This document shows positions 1 to 9,893 of a stretch of 64,000 nucleotides of DNA, piece by piece. A program made the translations under genes and the position numbers. The notes beneath the pieces were generated by a model. That model searched no databases, had not been told where the DNA came from, and saw nothing but the letters and a program-made list of their open reading frames with translations. Within the stretch, counting starts at the first letter, position 1, and every line of letters begins with the position of its first letter. Source of the stretch: Gammaproteobacteria bacterium (GTDB taxonomy: Bacteria; Pseudomonadota; Gammaproteobacteria; JADZEE01); the NCBI GenBank assembly GCA_020850735.1, contig JADZEE010000001.1:1-64000 (forward strand). The letters run 5' to 3'.

Positions 1-1688
1 CGCATGATCTGCGGGTCGTGCTCGACGACCACCAGCGTGTTGCCCGCGGCGCGCAGCCGCTGCAGCACGCCGATCACGCGCCCCATGTCGCGCGGGTGCA
101 GCCCGATCGAGGGCTCGTCGAGCACGAACAGCGTGTTGACGAGCGAGGTGCCGAGCGCGGTCGTGAGGTTGATGCGCTGAACTTCGCCGCCCGAGAGGGT
201 GCGCGACTGGCGATCCAGGGTGAGATAGCCCAGACCGACGTCGACGAGATATGCGAGCCGCGCGCGGATCTCACCGAGCAGCAGCTCGGTCGCCTGATCG
301 AACGGGGGCGGCGGCGTGTAGCGGGCGAACAGCGTCTTGCAGCGTTCGAGCGGCAACAGCATCAGGTCGTGCAGGGTGAGTCCGGGCAGGGTCGCCAGGC
401 GCGTCGCGTCGAAGTCCACGCCCGCCGGCAGGAAGCGTGGCGCACCGGCCAGCGCAGCGTCCGCCTCGGCGGCCGTGCCCAGCCGCCACAACAGGGCATC
501 GGGCTTGAGCCGGGCACCACGACAGGTCGTGCACGGCGTATAGGCGCGGTATTTCGACAGCAGCACGCGGATGTGCATGCGGTAGTTCTTGGTCTCGAGC
601 CAGTCGAAGAACCGGCGCGCGCCGTACCACAGGCCATCCTTTGACGGTCCCTCGCCCTCGATGACCCAGCGTTGCTCGGTTGCGCCGAGCTCGCGCCAGG
701 GCACGTCCGTCGGCACACCGCGCTTGCGTGCGAACTTCAGAAGATCCCGCTGGCACTCTTGGTAGCTTTCGGTCTGCCAGGGTTTGACCGCGCCACCGGC
801 CAGGGACCTGGACTCGTCCGGCACGACCAGGCCATAGTCGATGCCCATGCTGCGGCCGAAGCCGCGGCAGCTCTCGCAGGCGCCGAGCGGGGAGTTGAAC
901 GAGAACAGACTCGGCACGGGCGTGTCGTAGTGAATGTCACAGGCGGCGCAGTGCAGATCACGGGAGTAGCGCCAGCGCGCGCCAGGTCCGCCGTCGCCGT
1001 CCAGCACCTGCACGTCGACGCGGCCGCCGCTGCGCGCCAGCGAGATTTCCAGCGCCTCGGCGAGGCGTGCCCGGTTACCGGTGTCGAGGCGCAGGCGATC
1101 CTGAATCACGTCGAGGCGGCCGGCGTCCTCGGCGATGCGGGTATAACCCTCGCGCGCGAGTACGGCTTTCGCTTCCTGTGCGGCGAGATGGTCGGGTACG
1201 ACCACGGGAAAGCTCACCACCAGCCGCTGTCCCGGTGCGGCGCGCGCCTCGAGCGCGGTGACGATGTCCGCTGGCGTATCGCGCGCGACGGTCTCGCCGC
1301 AGTGCCTGCAGTACAGTTGTGCGGTGCGCGCGAATAGCAGCTTGAGGTGATCGTTGAGCTCGGACATGGTCCCGACCGTGGAGCGCGAGGTGCGCACCGG
1401 GTTGGTCTGGTCGATGGCGATGGCGGGTGGGATCCCCTCGATGCGGTCGACCTGCGGCCGGTCCATGCGGTCGAGAAACTGCCGCGCATAGGGCGAGAAG
1501 GTCTCGACGTAGCGGCGCTGCCCTTCGGCGTAGAGCGTGTCGAAGGCCAACGAGGACTTGCCCGAGCCGCTGACGCCGGTGACCACCGTCAGGCTGCCGG
1601 TCGGGATCTCCAGATCGAGGTTCTTGAGGTTGTTCTGGCGAGCGCCGGCAATACGGATGCAGGCGGGCGCACTCGGGTCGCTGGTCAT
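1..1688 (-). CDS. uvrA: Excinuclease ABC subunit A (UvrA family), N-terminal part, cut by window edge
   Basis: DNA-damage recognition ATPase of nucleotide excision repair. I translated the minus strand from the ATG at 1688: about 562 residues are in the window and the gene continues past base 1. Walker A GVSGSGKSS lies at residues 38-46, followed by the UvrA-typical AFDTLYAEGQRRYVE. A CAAC...CESC zinc module comes before the second half, and the first ABC signature LSGGE is near residue 498, followed by the Walker B-like VLDEPSIGLHPRD. The wording VETFSPYARQFLDRMDRPQ and AIDQTNPVRTSRSTVGT differs from canonical UvrA and recalls the long UvrA paralogues of some proteobacteria. Whether this is the main UvrA or that paralogue cannot be decided here. 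It is divergent from trkH. Confidence 0.9.
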   Translation of the reverse strand, partial: MTSDPSAPACIRIAGARQNNLKNLDLEIPTGSLTVVTGVSGSGKSSLAFDTLYAEGQRRYVETFSPYARQFLDRMDRPQVDRIEGIPPAIAIDQTNPVRTSRSTVGTMSELNDHLKLLFARTAQLYCRHCGETVARDTPADIVTALEARAAPGQRLVVSFPVVVPDHLAAQEAKAVLAREGYTRIAEDAGRLDVIQDRLRLDTGNRARLAEALEISLARSGGRVDVQVLDGDGGPGARWRYSRDLHCAACDIHYDTPVPSLFSFNSPLGACESCRGFGRSMGIDYGLVVPDESRSLAGGAVKPWQTESYQECQRDLLKFARKRGVPTDVPWRELGATEQRWVIEGEGPSKDGLWYGARRFFDWLETKNYRMHIRVLLSKYRAYTPCTTCRGARLKPDALLWRLGTAAEADAALAGAPRFLPAGVDFDATRLATLPGLTLHDLMLLPLERCKTLFARYTPPPPFDQATELLLGEIRARLAYLVDVGLGYLTLDRQSRTLSGGEVQRINLTTALGTSLVNTLFVLDEPSIGLHPRDMGRVIGVLQRLRAAGNTLVVVEHDPQIM

Positions 1689-1927
1689 GGGTTCGTCATC
1701 GGCAAGGGGTTGCGGACCGCCACGGGAGTGAGGCGGGGCGCGGCGGCCCACCATGTCGCGGTGCGCGGCCGGCGCCTGGGCTATGATACGCGGATGGTGC
1801 AATGCGCAAGACGTTCCCGGCCCGGTCGCGGGCTGCGCTTGTCTTGCCGGTGACCTCGTTACGTCCCTGCGTGCGCGCCGCCGGCTCCCAGACCTCCCTG
1901 CCGCCCCCCCCGCAACGGCACCAGCGG

Positions 1928-3373
1928 ATGCGCTGGCGCGCCACCCAGCGCCTGCTCGGCGCCATGCTGGTGGGCTACAGCTCGACGCTCGTGCCGCCGC
2001 TGGGCGTGTCGCTGTGGTACGGCGACGGCGAGGTCACGGTGTTTCTCATCTCCCTGATCCTGACCGTGTGTGTGGGCCTGGCGACCTGGCTGCCGGTCAG
2101 GAACGTGCGCACCGAGCTGCGGGTGCGGGACGGCTTCATCGTCGTCGCCCTGTTCTGGACCGTGCTCTCGCTGCTGTCGGCCGTGCCCTTCGTGCTCGGT
2201 CCGCACCTCACCTTCACCGCAGCGGTATTCGAGGCGGTGTCGGGATTCACCACCACCGGCGCGACCGTCATCAGCCACATCGACGGTCTGCCGCAGTCGA
2301 TTCTGTTCTACCGCCAGCAGATCCAATGGCTCGGTGGCATGGGTATCGTCGTGCTCGCCGTTGCCGTGCTGCCGATGCTCGGCGTCGGCGGCATGCAGCT
2401 CTATCGCGCCGAGACGCCCGGGCCGATGAAGCACGAGAAGCTCACGCCGCGGATCGCCGATACCGCACGCATCCTGTGGATCATCTACGTTGCTCTGACC
2501 ATCGCCTGCGCACTCGCGTTCTGGGCCGCGGGCATGAGTCTGTTCGACGCCGTCGGCCACAGCTTCTCGACACTCGCCACGGGCGGCTTCTCCACCCATG
2601 ACGCCAGTCTGGGCTACTTCGACAGCGCGGCGATCGACTACATCGCCATCACGTTCATGTTTCTGGGCAGCATCAATTTCGGCCTGCATTTCAAAGCCTT
2701 CTCCGGGCGTACGCTCGCGGTCTACGCGCGCGACTCCGAAGCCATGGCGTTCTGCCTCATCATCGCCGTGTCCGTGGCGGTGATGACCGCGTTGCTGCTG
2801 GTCGAGCAGGAATACGGCGACCTGGTCACGGCAATCCGCTACGCCGCGTTCCAGGTCGTGTCGGTGATCACCACCACCGGCTTCACCACGGCCGATTTCG
2901 CCAACTGGCCGTCGTTCCTGCCGATCATGCTGATGTACATCAGCTACATCGGCGGCAGCGCCGGCTCGACCGCCGGCGGCATCAAGGTGATACGCGTGGT
3001 GCTGCTCGTCAAACAGATCCACCGCGAGGTCTTCACGCTCATTCACCCGCGCGGCGTCCTGCCGGTGAAGGTCGGCGGCAAGGCCGTGAGCGAGACCGTG
3101 CTGAGCGCGATCTGGGGTTTCTCGGCGTTGTACGCCGGCAGCACGGCGGTGCTCACGCTGCTGTTCGTGTGGGCGGGTCTGGACACCCTCTCGGCGTTCT
3201 CGGCCACCTCGGCCTGCCTCAATCTGCTCGGACCGGGTCTGGGCGATGTGGCCGTCTCCTTCGCGACGACATCGCCCGCGGCGCAGTGGATCGGCACGTT
3301 CGCGATGCTGCTCGGGCGCCTGGAGATCTTCACCCTGTTCGTGCTGCTGACGCCGGCCTTCTGGCGCTCGTAG
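1928..3373 (+). CDS. trkH: Trk potassium uptake system, membrane subunit TrkH
   Basis: Potassium-translocating subunit of the Trk system in the inner membrane. The open frame begins at 1802, but the ATG at 1928 gives [11 protein letters not shown]..., which matches the usual TrkH N-terminus and gives 481 residues, the normal family length; the extra 42 residues upstream look untranslated. The four pore-loop filter motifs are visible: [28 protein letters not shown] and the last near [13 protein letters not shown]. The [11 protein letters not shown] segment is the conserved glycine-rich stretch of TrkH. The partner TrkA is not in the window. About ten or more hydrophobic helices are visible. 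Confidence 0.95.
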   Translation: MRWRATQRLLGAMLVGYSSTLVPPLGVSLWYGDGEVTVFLISLILTVCVGLATWLPVRNVRTELRVRDGFIVVALFWTVLSLLSAVPFVLGPHLTFTAAVFEAVSGFTTTGATVISHIDGLPQSILFYRQQIQWLGGMGIVVLAVAVLPMLGVGGMQLYRAETPGPMKHEKLTPRIADTARILWIIYVALTIACALAFWAAGMSLFDAVGHSFSTLATGGFSTHDASLGYFDSAAIDYIAITFMFLGSINFGLHFKAFSGRTLAVYARDSEAMAFCLIIAVSVAVMTALLLVEQEYGDLVTAIRYAAFQVVSVITTTGFTTADFANWPSFLPIMLMYISYIGGSAGSTAGGIKVIRVVLLVKQIHREVFTLIHPRGVLPVKVGGKAVSETVLSAIWGFSALYAGSTAVLTLLFVWAGLDTLSAFSATSACLNLLGPGLGDVAVSFATTSPAAQWIGTFAMLLGRLEIFTLFVLLTPAFWRS

Positions 3374-3395
3374 CGACGCGCCGCCCGGCGTGCGT

Positions 3396-3917
3396 TCAGG
3401 GACGGCGCAGCCCGTCGAAGCGCTGCTGCCAGTACGGCGAGCCGAAGCTCGACACCATGACTTTGCCGGTGTGCCGGCTCGGCGCGTGGATGAAGCGTTC
3501 GTCGCCGAGGTAGATGCCGACGTGCGAGTAGCTGCGGCCGGTGGTGTTGAAAAAGACCAGATCGCCCGGACGGCGTTCGTCCACGGGTCGCGGCGGCATC
3601 GCGGCGGCCATGGTCGCGGTGTCGCGCGGCAGTTCGACACCGAGCTGGCGGTACACGTAGCGCACGAAACCCGAGCAGTCGAAACCCTGCGCCGGGGTCT
3701 CGCCGCCGCTGTGGTAAGGCTTGCCCTGGAGGCTCAAGGAGTAGGCGAGCACACCGAGCAGATCCGGACCCGGCGGCAGCTCGACCGTTGCCGGGGCGGG
3801 TACCGCCGGCGGTGTAGTCGCAGTCGGCGGCGGCGCCGGTGTCACACGTGCGCAGCCCGCGCCGAGGACGACGGCGGCGAGGACGAAGCCGGTGGCGATA
3901 CGTCGCGCTGCGCGCAC
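3396..3917 (-). CDS. NlpC/P60 family lipoprotein, putative peptidoglycan endopeptidase
   Basis: Probable cell-wall hydrolase that cuts peptide stems of peptidoglycan. The 173-residue product starts at a GTG. It has a signal peptide ending in LGAGC (Cys22, an imperfect lipobox), a proline/threonine-rich linker (about 25-50), then an NlpC/P60 domain with catalytic Cys81 in FDCSGFVRYVY, His132 in SHVGIYLG and a third polar residue, His144, in FIHAP. All three catalytic positions are present, so it should be active in the periplasm, probably anchored to the outer membrane. It is convergent with trkH. Confidence 0.9.
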   Translation of the reverse strand: MRAARRIATGFVLAAVVLGAGCARVTPAPPPTATTPPAVPAPATVELPPGPDLLGVLAYSLSLQGKPYHSGGETPAQGFDCSGFVRYVYRQLGVELPRDTATMAAAMPPRPVDERRPGDLVFFNTTGRSYSHVGIYLGDERFIHAPSRHTGKVMVSSFGSPYWQQRFDGLRRP

Positions 3918-3971
3918 GCGAAGATTATAGCGGCCAGTTCCTGCGGGCAGCCGCTAGCGGGCGGGGCGGGC

Positions 3972-4400
3972 TCATGGAACCGGGTCGGGCAGCAGTCGTA
4001 CGTGCGTGAGTGTCGCGCCCTGCAGGTGGCACTCGAAAGCGCGCATCAGCGGTACGGACAGGGAAGTGCGATAGTCGATGTTGCCGCGGATGCGCTCCAC
4101 GCCGGTCGCGGGCACGATCGATCGCGGCAGGGGGCGCAGAGTGCCCTCCATCGGGTTGACCAGGAGCTGCGTGACCGCCGCTGCGCAGGCGAGCCAGCCG
4201 CAACGCTGCGAATCGGGCATCGGCGCGTCGCGGTCGCAGCCGCGCACTTCGACGATGCGCCCGTCGCGCCACAGGGCGTAGGGCGCCGGCGCCGCGGGTG
4301 CACGCCACAGCCGCCAGCCGGCAGCACCCGTCAGCGCGACGAGCAACAGGGCGCTGCCTGCGGCGAGCGCGCGGGTCGGTCCCCTTCGTTTCCCGCTCAT
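3972..4400 (-). CDS. Small membrane-anchored hypothetical protein
   Basis: A protein of 142 residues that I do not recognise. I chose the ATG at 4400 (MSGKRRGPTRAL...) because the longer frame upstream is arginine-rich and uncharacteristic. One hydrophobic N-terminal segment (about residues 10-30, ALLLVALTGAAGW) follows basic residues and fits a membrane anchor with the rest in the periplasm. Three cysteines (in RGCDRD, QRCGWLACAA) lie in the mature part. It ends 55 bp from the start of the NlpC/P60 gene and runs in the same direction, so co-transcription is possible. Confidence 0.55.
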   Translation of the reverse strand: MSGKRRGPTRALAAGSALLLVALTGAAGWRLWRAPAAPAPYALWRDGRIVEVRGCDRDAPMPDSQRCGWLACAAAVTQLLVNPMEGTLRPLPRSIVPATGVERIRGNIDYRTSLSVPLMRAFECHLQGATLTHVRLLPDPVP

Positions 4401-4588
4401 CCGGTCCCGCGTCCGGGTGCCGGCTGCAGCCGCTGCCTGTCGATACCCATCGAGCGCCGATTGTGCTGCGAAACATCGCGCTGCACCAGGCGCCGCAGCG
4501 CGTCGCCGGGATCTCGTTGCGTTCCGACAGGAAAGCTGCAATCATGCGTAAAAATCACCTAACATCATGAATAACAAGGAAATATGTC

Positions 4589-5341
4589 ATGCCGTGCATA
4601 TATCGCCCGAGCTTCCGCTCGGTGTGCTCCCTGGTGGCCTGCCTGGTCCTGGTCAGTCCCTTGCGGGCGGGCGCCGCGACGGTGCTCGAGTATCGCTTCG
4701 ATGACGGCGCCGGTGGCGCGACGCTGCTGAATCCGGGCCTGGTGATCCAGGATCCGAACCTGATCGGCGTGTCTGCCTGGAGCGACACGGACGCCACCCT
4801 GATCGCCAACGGCCTGAACGGTCTCGGTGCCCTGCCCGGTCGCGCGATTGCCGCGCGCAGCTGGCACGACGGCAACTCCTTTCTGTTCTCCTTCGACGTC
4901 GCCAGCGGCTATCGCCTGGACCTGAGCGGCTACCGCTTCGACGAGCAGGGCTCGAGCGGTGCCCAGGGCCTCGGTCCGACGTCCTGGATGCTGTCGATCA
5001 ATGCCGCACCGGTCGCCAATGGTACGGCGTCGCGCGGCAATCCCGGCGTGAATCACGCCGCGGACCTGGCCCTGAACGGACTCACCGGCTCGGTGACGCT
5101 GGCACTCTTCGCGACCGGCGCCGAGCAGACGCCCGGCAATCCGACCGACAACTCCGCCAACGCCACCTGGCGGGTCGATAACTTCACCCTGCTCGGATCG
5201 GTCACGACCGTGCCGCTGCCGCCGGCACTGGCGCTGCTGGCGGCGCCGCTGTTCGGCGTCCTGACCGTGCGCCGCCGGGGCGGGAACCCGCAGCCTTTGC
5301 CGGCGCAGGCAAAGCCCATCAGCAAGGGAGACGGCGCATGA
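4589..5341 (+). CDS. Secreted protein with PEP-CTERM-like C-terminal sorting signal
   Basis: A secreted protein of 250 residues. It has an N-terminal signal peptide (residues 1-29, ending LRAGAA), a beta-rich middle of the kind seen in PEP-CTERM proteins (YRFDDGAGG, WRVDNFTL), and a C-terminal tripartite tail near residues 209-231: VPLPPALALLAAPL, then a short hydrophobic helix, then RRR. That layout is the exosortase sorting signal (VPLPA/PEP-CTERM type). The exosortase and its gene set are not in the window. A possible ribosome site (AAGGAA) lies upstream of the ATG. Its stop overlaps the next start as ATGA, so the two are likely translationally coupled. Confidence 0.75.
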   Translation: MPCIYRPSFRSVCSLVACLVLVSPLRAGAATVLEYRFDDGAGGATLLNPGLVIQDPNLIGVSAWSDTDATLIANGLNGLGALPGRAIAARSWHDGNSFLFSFDVASGYRLDLSGYRFDEQGSSGAQGLGPTSWMLSINAAPVANGTASRGNPGVNHAADLALNGLTGSVTLALFATGAEQTPGNPTDNSANATWRVDNFTLLGSVTTVPLPPALALLAAPLFGVLTVRRRGGNPQPLPAQAKPISKGDGA

Positions 5342-5904
5342 AAATGCAATACGGCCAGATCGCGGGCACTTTCTACACCATCCGGTTCGGCAGCGCCGCC
5401 ATGGTGCTGCTGCTGCTCGGGGCGGGCGTCATCGGTGCCGCCGCGCACCAGACCTTCGACCTCTCGCTCGGGATCCCCGGGCACCAGGGCCTGATCTGGA
5501 TGGCGTTGCTCGCCTTCGTGCGCGGCACCTCGCCACTGCGCTGGGCGGCGACGATCACCGCCTTCGGCGCGCTGACCGCGTCGGTGCTACCGGCCTTCGG
5601 CGGCCACGGTCCGCTCACCGGCTGGCATTACCTGCTGACCGGCATTGGTCTGGACCTCGCCTTCGCGTTGTGCGGCCGCCGCCTGCCGGCGGTCCCGGTG
5701 ATTGCCGTGGGCGCGGCGCTGGCGTTCGCGCTCAAGCCGGTCTCGAAATGGCTGCTGGCCGCTGCCTTCGATTTCCAGTTCGGCTCCATCGTGCACGGCC
5801 TCGGCTACCCGCTGTTCACCCATCTCGCCTTCGGGCTGGCCGGCGGCATGGTCGGCGCGAGCGCTGCCGCGCTCGTGCACCGCGCGGCCCGCGCATCCGG
5901 CTGA
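5338..5904 (+). CDS. Integral membrane protein of unknown function (5-6 helices)
   Basis: A 188-residue, strongly hydrophobic protein with about five or six predicted membrane helices. Conserved-looking loops are GHGPLTGWHYLLTG and GSIVHGLGYPLFTHLAFGLAGG, with several histidines near helix ends. The size and glycine-rich helices recall S-components of ECF vitamin/metal transporters, but I see no motif that proves this. The start overlaps the upstream stop (ATGA), and a TonB-dependent receptor begins 93 bp downstream, so the context suggests an outer-to-inner membrane uptake route or an envelope complex (inference). Confidence 0.7.
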   Translation: MKMQYGQIAGTFYTIRFGSAAMVLLLLGAGVIGAAAHQTFDLSLGIPGHQGLIWMALLAFVRGTSPLRWAATITAFGALTASVLPAFGGHGPLTGWHYLLTGIGLDLAFALCGRRLPAVPVIAVGAALAFALKPVSKWLLAAAFDFQFGSIVHGLGYPLFTHLAFGLAGGMVGASAAALVHRAARASG

Positions 5905-5997
5905 TCCGCACCGTCGCGGGTACCCGTGCGCCCGCCGCGGGCGCCGCGGCGATGGCACGGCGGGTGCGAGGTGCCTGCGGAGTCTCGTCGTAGCCCC

Positions 5998-8769
5998 ATG
6001 AAAACGCCACGCCAGGTGGTGTTCACCAGCGCCCTCGTCACGGCGCTGCTCGCCATGGCTTCGCCCCTGCGTGCCGGCGATGCGCCCTACGCGCTGGGCG
6101 AGATCGTCGTCACCGGCCATCGCCCGGCGGTGGAATCCATCGGCACGGTGCGCGAGCTCGACGCCGGCGATCTCGAGCGCGCCGGTATACGGTCCGTCGA
6201 CGAGGCGCTCGCGCTGCTGCCCGGGGTCAACGTGCGGGTGGGCGGTGATGGCACGCCGCGCGTCGATGTCCGCGGCCTGCGCACGCGGCAGGTGAAGCTG
6301 CTCGTCAACGGCATCCCCTTCAACGCCGCCGCGGACGGCCAGTTCGATCCGACGCTCATCCCCGCGGAATTCATCAGCAAGGTCAAACTCACCACCGGCG
6401 CCGGTTCGCAGCTCTACGGCGACGGCGCGATCGCCGGCGCGATCAACATCGTCACCCGCCAGGGCGCCGGTAAGCCGGCGGCGAGCGTCCGCGCCGAAGC
6501 AGGCGACGGCGACCACCAGCGGCTGGTGGGGACCTACTCGGCGGCCACCGACCATGCCAGCGTGTTCGTAAGCCTCGGCCACCAGAGTCGCGACGGCTGG
6601 CCGCTGGCGGACGCTTTCGAGTCCACCACCGAGGAGAACGGCGGCTGGCGCAACAACAGCGATCGCCGCCGCGAGAACGTCTACGCCAACGCCACCTGGG
6701 AGCCCGGCGCGGCCTGGAGCCTGGGCGCCACGCTGAGCTACGTCCAGGGCGAGCACGGCATTCCCGGCTCGACCATCGACGATCCGAGCGACATCTACGC
6801 CAACCGTCCGCGCTACGACCGTGTCGACGCCGAGCACGCCTACTACCTGCAGCTCAACGCCGCCTGGGCGCCCGGCGGCGCGTGGCGCAACGACAGCTGG
6901 GTCTACTACAGCAATCTGGTGGAAGACACCAACCGTTATGTCGACGCGACCTTTGTGCCGGTCACCGATGCGAGCGTGAAGAACAGCTTCACGGACGAAA
7001 CGCGCACGCGCATCTACGGTTTTCACAACCATACGACCTGGGAGCATCCCCTCGGCGGCAATCTCACCTTCCTGATCGAAGGCCGCCAGGAACGCCTCGA
7101 CGAGGACTGCGTCGTCCAGGACGTGCCGTTGCCCGCGCCCGCGCCATCCGCGGTTCCGCCACCGCCCGTGCCGCCGGCACCACCGCCGGACACCTTCGCA
7201 CTGGAGCTCACCAACCTCAGTACCAACGACCACGGATTCACGACCGCGGCGGGCGGCAACGATCCGGTCGCGCGCCTGACCGCGACCAACCGTCCCGGTG
7301 GCGGCATCGACTTCACACTCGAGAGCCTCGCCATCGACGAGTTCGGACCGGGCAGCTACCTGCAGGCCGTGTTGCTGAGCCCCGGTCCCGGTGTCGACAC
7401 CAGCGCCTGGAGCTGGTCGCAGGGGATCGGCAGTGACGGCGAGATCGGCAACATTCTGTTCAGCAATACCGACGACGCGGACGGTTACGCCTATCCCATC
7501 CGCGTCAACTTCCGCCGCCCCGGGCAGGGCGATCCGCTGCTCGCCGGCGAGACCGGGCAGTGGTTCTTCGACACCGGTGACGTCACCGATCTGTTCAGCG
7601 TCGCGACCCCGCGCACCGGTCCGGCCGGCGACGACATGTTCGCGGCCATCCGTATCCGCGGCACCGACGCCAGCGGTTTCTGGGGCGTGTCGGGGGTCGA
7701 CTTCACCGGCGGCGGGCCGACCAACCGTGTCTTCGTCCAGGCCCCGGCGGCGATCGTCCCCGGCGGCGCGGGACCGCCGCCGCCACCGATCACCCCGGCT
7801 GACGGCGGGACGGGCGGCGGCGCGCTGCTGGCCCGCAGCTGCAGCGGCGGGGGTGGCGGCGGCGCCGGTACCGGCGGCGGGGTCAACCGGGTCGAGCGCG
7901 TGGCCGGCGCGCGCTTCGGCAGGCGGCTCCTGACCCAGGAGCGCGCCGTCGAGGTGTTCACGACCGCGCTGGAGTACACCATGACGCCGTTCGCCCGCAC
8001 CGGGCTCGTGTTCGGCGCCGGCCACCACTGGTTCGTCCGCGACGACGGGACCAGCACGGAGGACAGCGGCATCAATGCCGGCATTTATTACGATCTCACG
8101 GCTTCGACCCGCCTGCGCGCGAGCGCGGCGCGCAAGCTGCGCATCCCCAGCATCAGCCAGCTGTACAACCCGCAGGGCGGCAACCCGGGGCTGGCGTTCG
8201 AGACCGCCTGGGCCTACGAGGCCGGCGTCAGCCAGGATGCCGGCCGCTACGGCCGCATCGATCTGACCGGGTTCGTGCAGGATGTCGACAATTTCATTCA
8301 GCGCGACGCCGTCACGGGCCTGTTTGCCAATGTCGAAAAATCCCATTTCCACGGCGTGGAGATCAACGCCGAGAGCCGGTATTTCGACCACCTGCTGCTG
8401 CGCGCCAGCTACACGCGCCTGCACACGCGCGACGAATCGCCCGGTGCCACCCGCAAGCAGATCCAGTACGTGCCCGAGCACAAGCTGATCGCACAGGCCG
8501 CCTGGGACGTCACCGCGGCGGTGTCGGCCTGCGCGTCGCTCAGCTACATCGCGGACCAGTACTTCTATGCGCGCGGCGGGTCGTCGGTGCGCGCGCAGCT
8601 CGACGATTACGCACTGGCCGACCTGAAGCTGTCCTGGGCGGCGATCGACGACCGCGTGCGCCTGTACGTCGGCGCCGACAATGTCTTCGACCGCAACTAC
8701 GAGGAGAGCTACGGGCTGCCGCAGGCCGGGCGTTTTGTCTACGGCGGTGTCGAGATCACGTTGTTCTGA
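5998..8769 (+). CDS. TonB-dependent outer membrane receptor with a large domain inserted in the barrel
   Basis: An outer-membrane transporter of 923 residues. I chose the ATG at 5998 over 5926 because it begins a clear signal peptide (MKTPRQVVFTSALVTALLAM). Next come a TonB-box-like GEIVVTG, the plug domain (DVRGLRTRQVKLLVNGIP, GSQLYGDGAIAGAINI) and the beta-barrel, ending in an aromatic C-terminus (GGVEITLF). Unusually, about 245 residues (371-615) interrupt the barrel: Cys371, a proline-rich linker, a beta-rich domain (FALELTNLSTNDHGF to GVSGVDFTG), a second Pro/Gly linker and Cys615. The plug resembles BtuB/colicin-I-type receptors, but the substrate is unknown. It follows the secreted and membrane proteins in one direction. 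Confidence 0.9.
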   Translation: MKTPRQVVFTSALVTALLAMASPLRAGDAPYALGEIVVTGHRPAVESIGTVRELDAGDLERAGIRSVDEALALLPGVNVRVGGDGTPRVDVRGLRTRQVKLLVNGIPFNAAADGQFDPTLIPAEFISKVKLTTGAGSQLYGDGAIAGAINIVTRQGAGKPAASVRAEAGDGDHQRLVGTYSAATDHASVFVSLGHQSRDGWPLADAFESTTEENGGWRNNSDRRRENVYANATWEPGAAWSLGATLSYVQGEHGIPGSTIDDPSDIYANRPRYDRVDAEHAYYLQLNAAWAPGGAWRNDSWVYYSNLVEDTNRYVDATFVPVTDASVKNSFTDETRTRIYGFHNHTTWEHPLGGNLTFLIEGRQERLDEDCVVQDVPLPAPAPSAVPPPPVPPAPPPDTFALELTNLSTNDHGFTTAAGGNDPVARLTATNRPGGGIDFTLESLAIDEFGPGSYLQAVLLSPGPGVDTSAWSWSQGIGSDGEIGNILFSNTDDADGYAYPIRVNFRRPGQGDPLLAGETGQWFFDTGDVTDLFSVATPRTGPAGDDMFAAIRIRGTDASGFWGVSGVDFTGGGPTNRVFVQAPAAIVPGGAGPPPPPITPADGGTGGGALLARSCSGGGGGGAGTGGGVNRVERVAGARFGRRLLTQERAVEVFTTALEYTMTPFARTGLVFGAGHHWFVRDDGTSTEDSGINAGIYYDLTASTRLRASAARKLRIPSISQLYNPQGGNPGLAFETAWAYEAGVSQDAGRYGRIDLTGFVQDVDNFIQRDAVTGLFANVEKSHFHGVEINAESRYFDHLLLRASYTRLHTRDESPGATRKQIQYVPEHKLIAQAAWDVTAAVSACASLSYIADQYFYARGGSSVRAQLDDYALADLKLSWAAIDDRVRLYVGADNVFDRNYEESYGLPQAGRFVYGGVEITLF

Positions 8770-8853
8770 TCCGGCACCCGCGGATCTCCGCGGCGTGCAC
8801 GGCCTGGCTCTATACTGGCGGTCCGGGCCCATTGAGCAACGACGGGATCGACG

Positions 8854-9870
8854 ATGAAGTACGTGAATCTCGGCCGCACCGGCCTGAAGGTGTCGCGCAT
8901 CTGCCTGGGCATGATGACTTACGGTTCGCCCGCCTGGCGCGAGTGGGTGCTCGACGAGGCGGCGGCATTGCCGTTCATCCGCCGCGCGCTCGAGCTCGGC
9001 ATCAATTTTTTCGATACCGCCGACATCTACTCCGCCGGGCTCAGCGAGGAGATCCTCGGCCGCGCGCTCAACACCTGCAACGCCCGGCGCGAGGAGGTCG
9101 TGATCGCGACCAAGGTCTACTTCCCCATGGGCCGCGGGCGCAACGAAGGCGGGCTCGGGCGCAAGCACATCCGGCACGCCATCGACGCCAGTCTGCGCCG
9201 CCTGGGCACCGACTACGTCGATCTCTACCAGATCCACCGCTTCGACTACGAAACGCCGATCGAGGAGACGCTGGAGGCGTTGACCGAAGTGGTGCGTGCC
9301 GGCAAGGCACTGCACGTCGGTGCCTCGTCGATGTTCGCCTGGGAGTTCGCCCGCTACCTGTACCTGGCTGAACGGCGGGGATGCGCGCGTTTCGCGACCA
9401 TGCAGAATCACTACAACCTCGTCTACCGCGAGGAGGAACGCGAGATGCTGCCCCTGTGCCGGGCCGAGGGCATCGGTGTCATCCCGTGGAGCCCGCTCGC
9501 GCGCGGATTCCTTGCCGGCAACCGCAGCCGCGATCGGCAGGCCACCGGCCAGACCGACCGGGCCCGTACCGACGACTATGCCGCCCGGCTTTACTACCAG
9601 GCGGACGATTTCGCAGTGGTCGAGCGGGTCGGCGAGATCGCGGCTCGGCGCGGCGTTTCCCACGCGCAGATCGCGCTCGCCTGGCTGTTGCACCAGCCGG
9701 CGGTGAGCGCGCCGATCGTCGGCGCGAGCCGGATGGCGCAGCTCGAGGAAGCCGTGACCGCCGTGGATCTCGAGCTCGGCGACGACGAGCTCGCCGCCCT
9801 GGCCGAGCCCTACCGGCCACATCCCGTGCTCGGGCACAACTACGGCGATGCCATGGGCATGCGCCGGTGA
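8854..9870 (+). CDS. Aldo/keto reductase
   Basis: A cytoplasmic NADPH-dependent oxidoreductase of 338 residues with the complete catalytic tetrad by position: Asp54 and Tyr59 in [11 protein letters not shown], Lys87 in IATKVYF and His128 in YQIHRFDY. The C-terminal cofactor-binding stretch ([15 protein letters not shown]) is typical of the YajO/potassium-channel-beta-like branch. The natural substrate cannot be read from the sequence. It stands alone between the TonB receptor and the minus-strand zinc-ribbon gene. Confidence 0.92.
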   Translation: MKYVNLGRTGLKVSRICLGMMTYGSPAWREWVLDEAAALPFIRRALELGINFFDTADIYSAGLSEEILGRALNTCNARREEVVIATKVYFPMGRGRNEGGLGRKHIRHAIDASLRRLGTDYVDLYQIHRFDYETPIEETLEALTEVVRAGKALHVGASSMFAWEFARYLYLAERRGCARFATMQNHYNLVYREEEREMLPLCRAEGIGVIPWSPLARGFLAGNRSRDRQATGQTDRARTDDYAARLYYQADDFAVVERVGEIAARRGVSHAQIALAWLLHQPAVSAPIVGASRMAQLEEAVTAVDLELGDDELAALAEPYRPHPVLGHNYGDAMGMRR

Positions 9871-9893
9871 GCGGCGCCAGGCTGCGCGCGCGC

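Noticed and set aside
1859-3640. 593-residue open frame on the minus strand
   Set aside because: Antisense to trkH, made mostly of Arg, Glu, His and Gly, and not compatible with a real protein.
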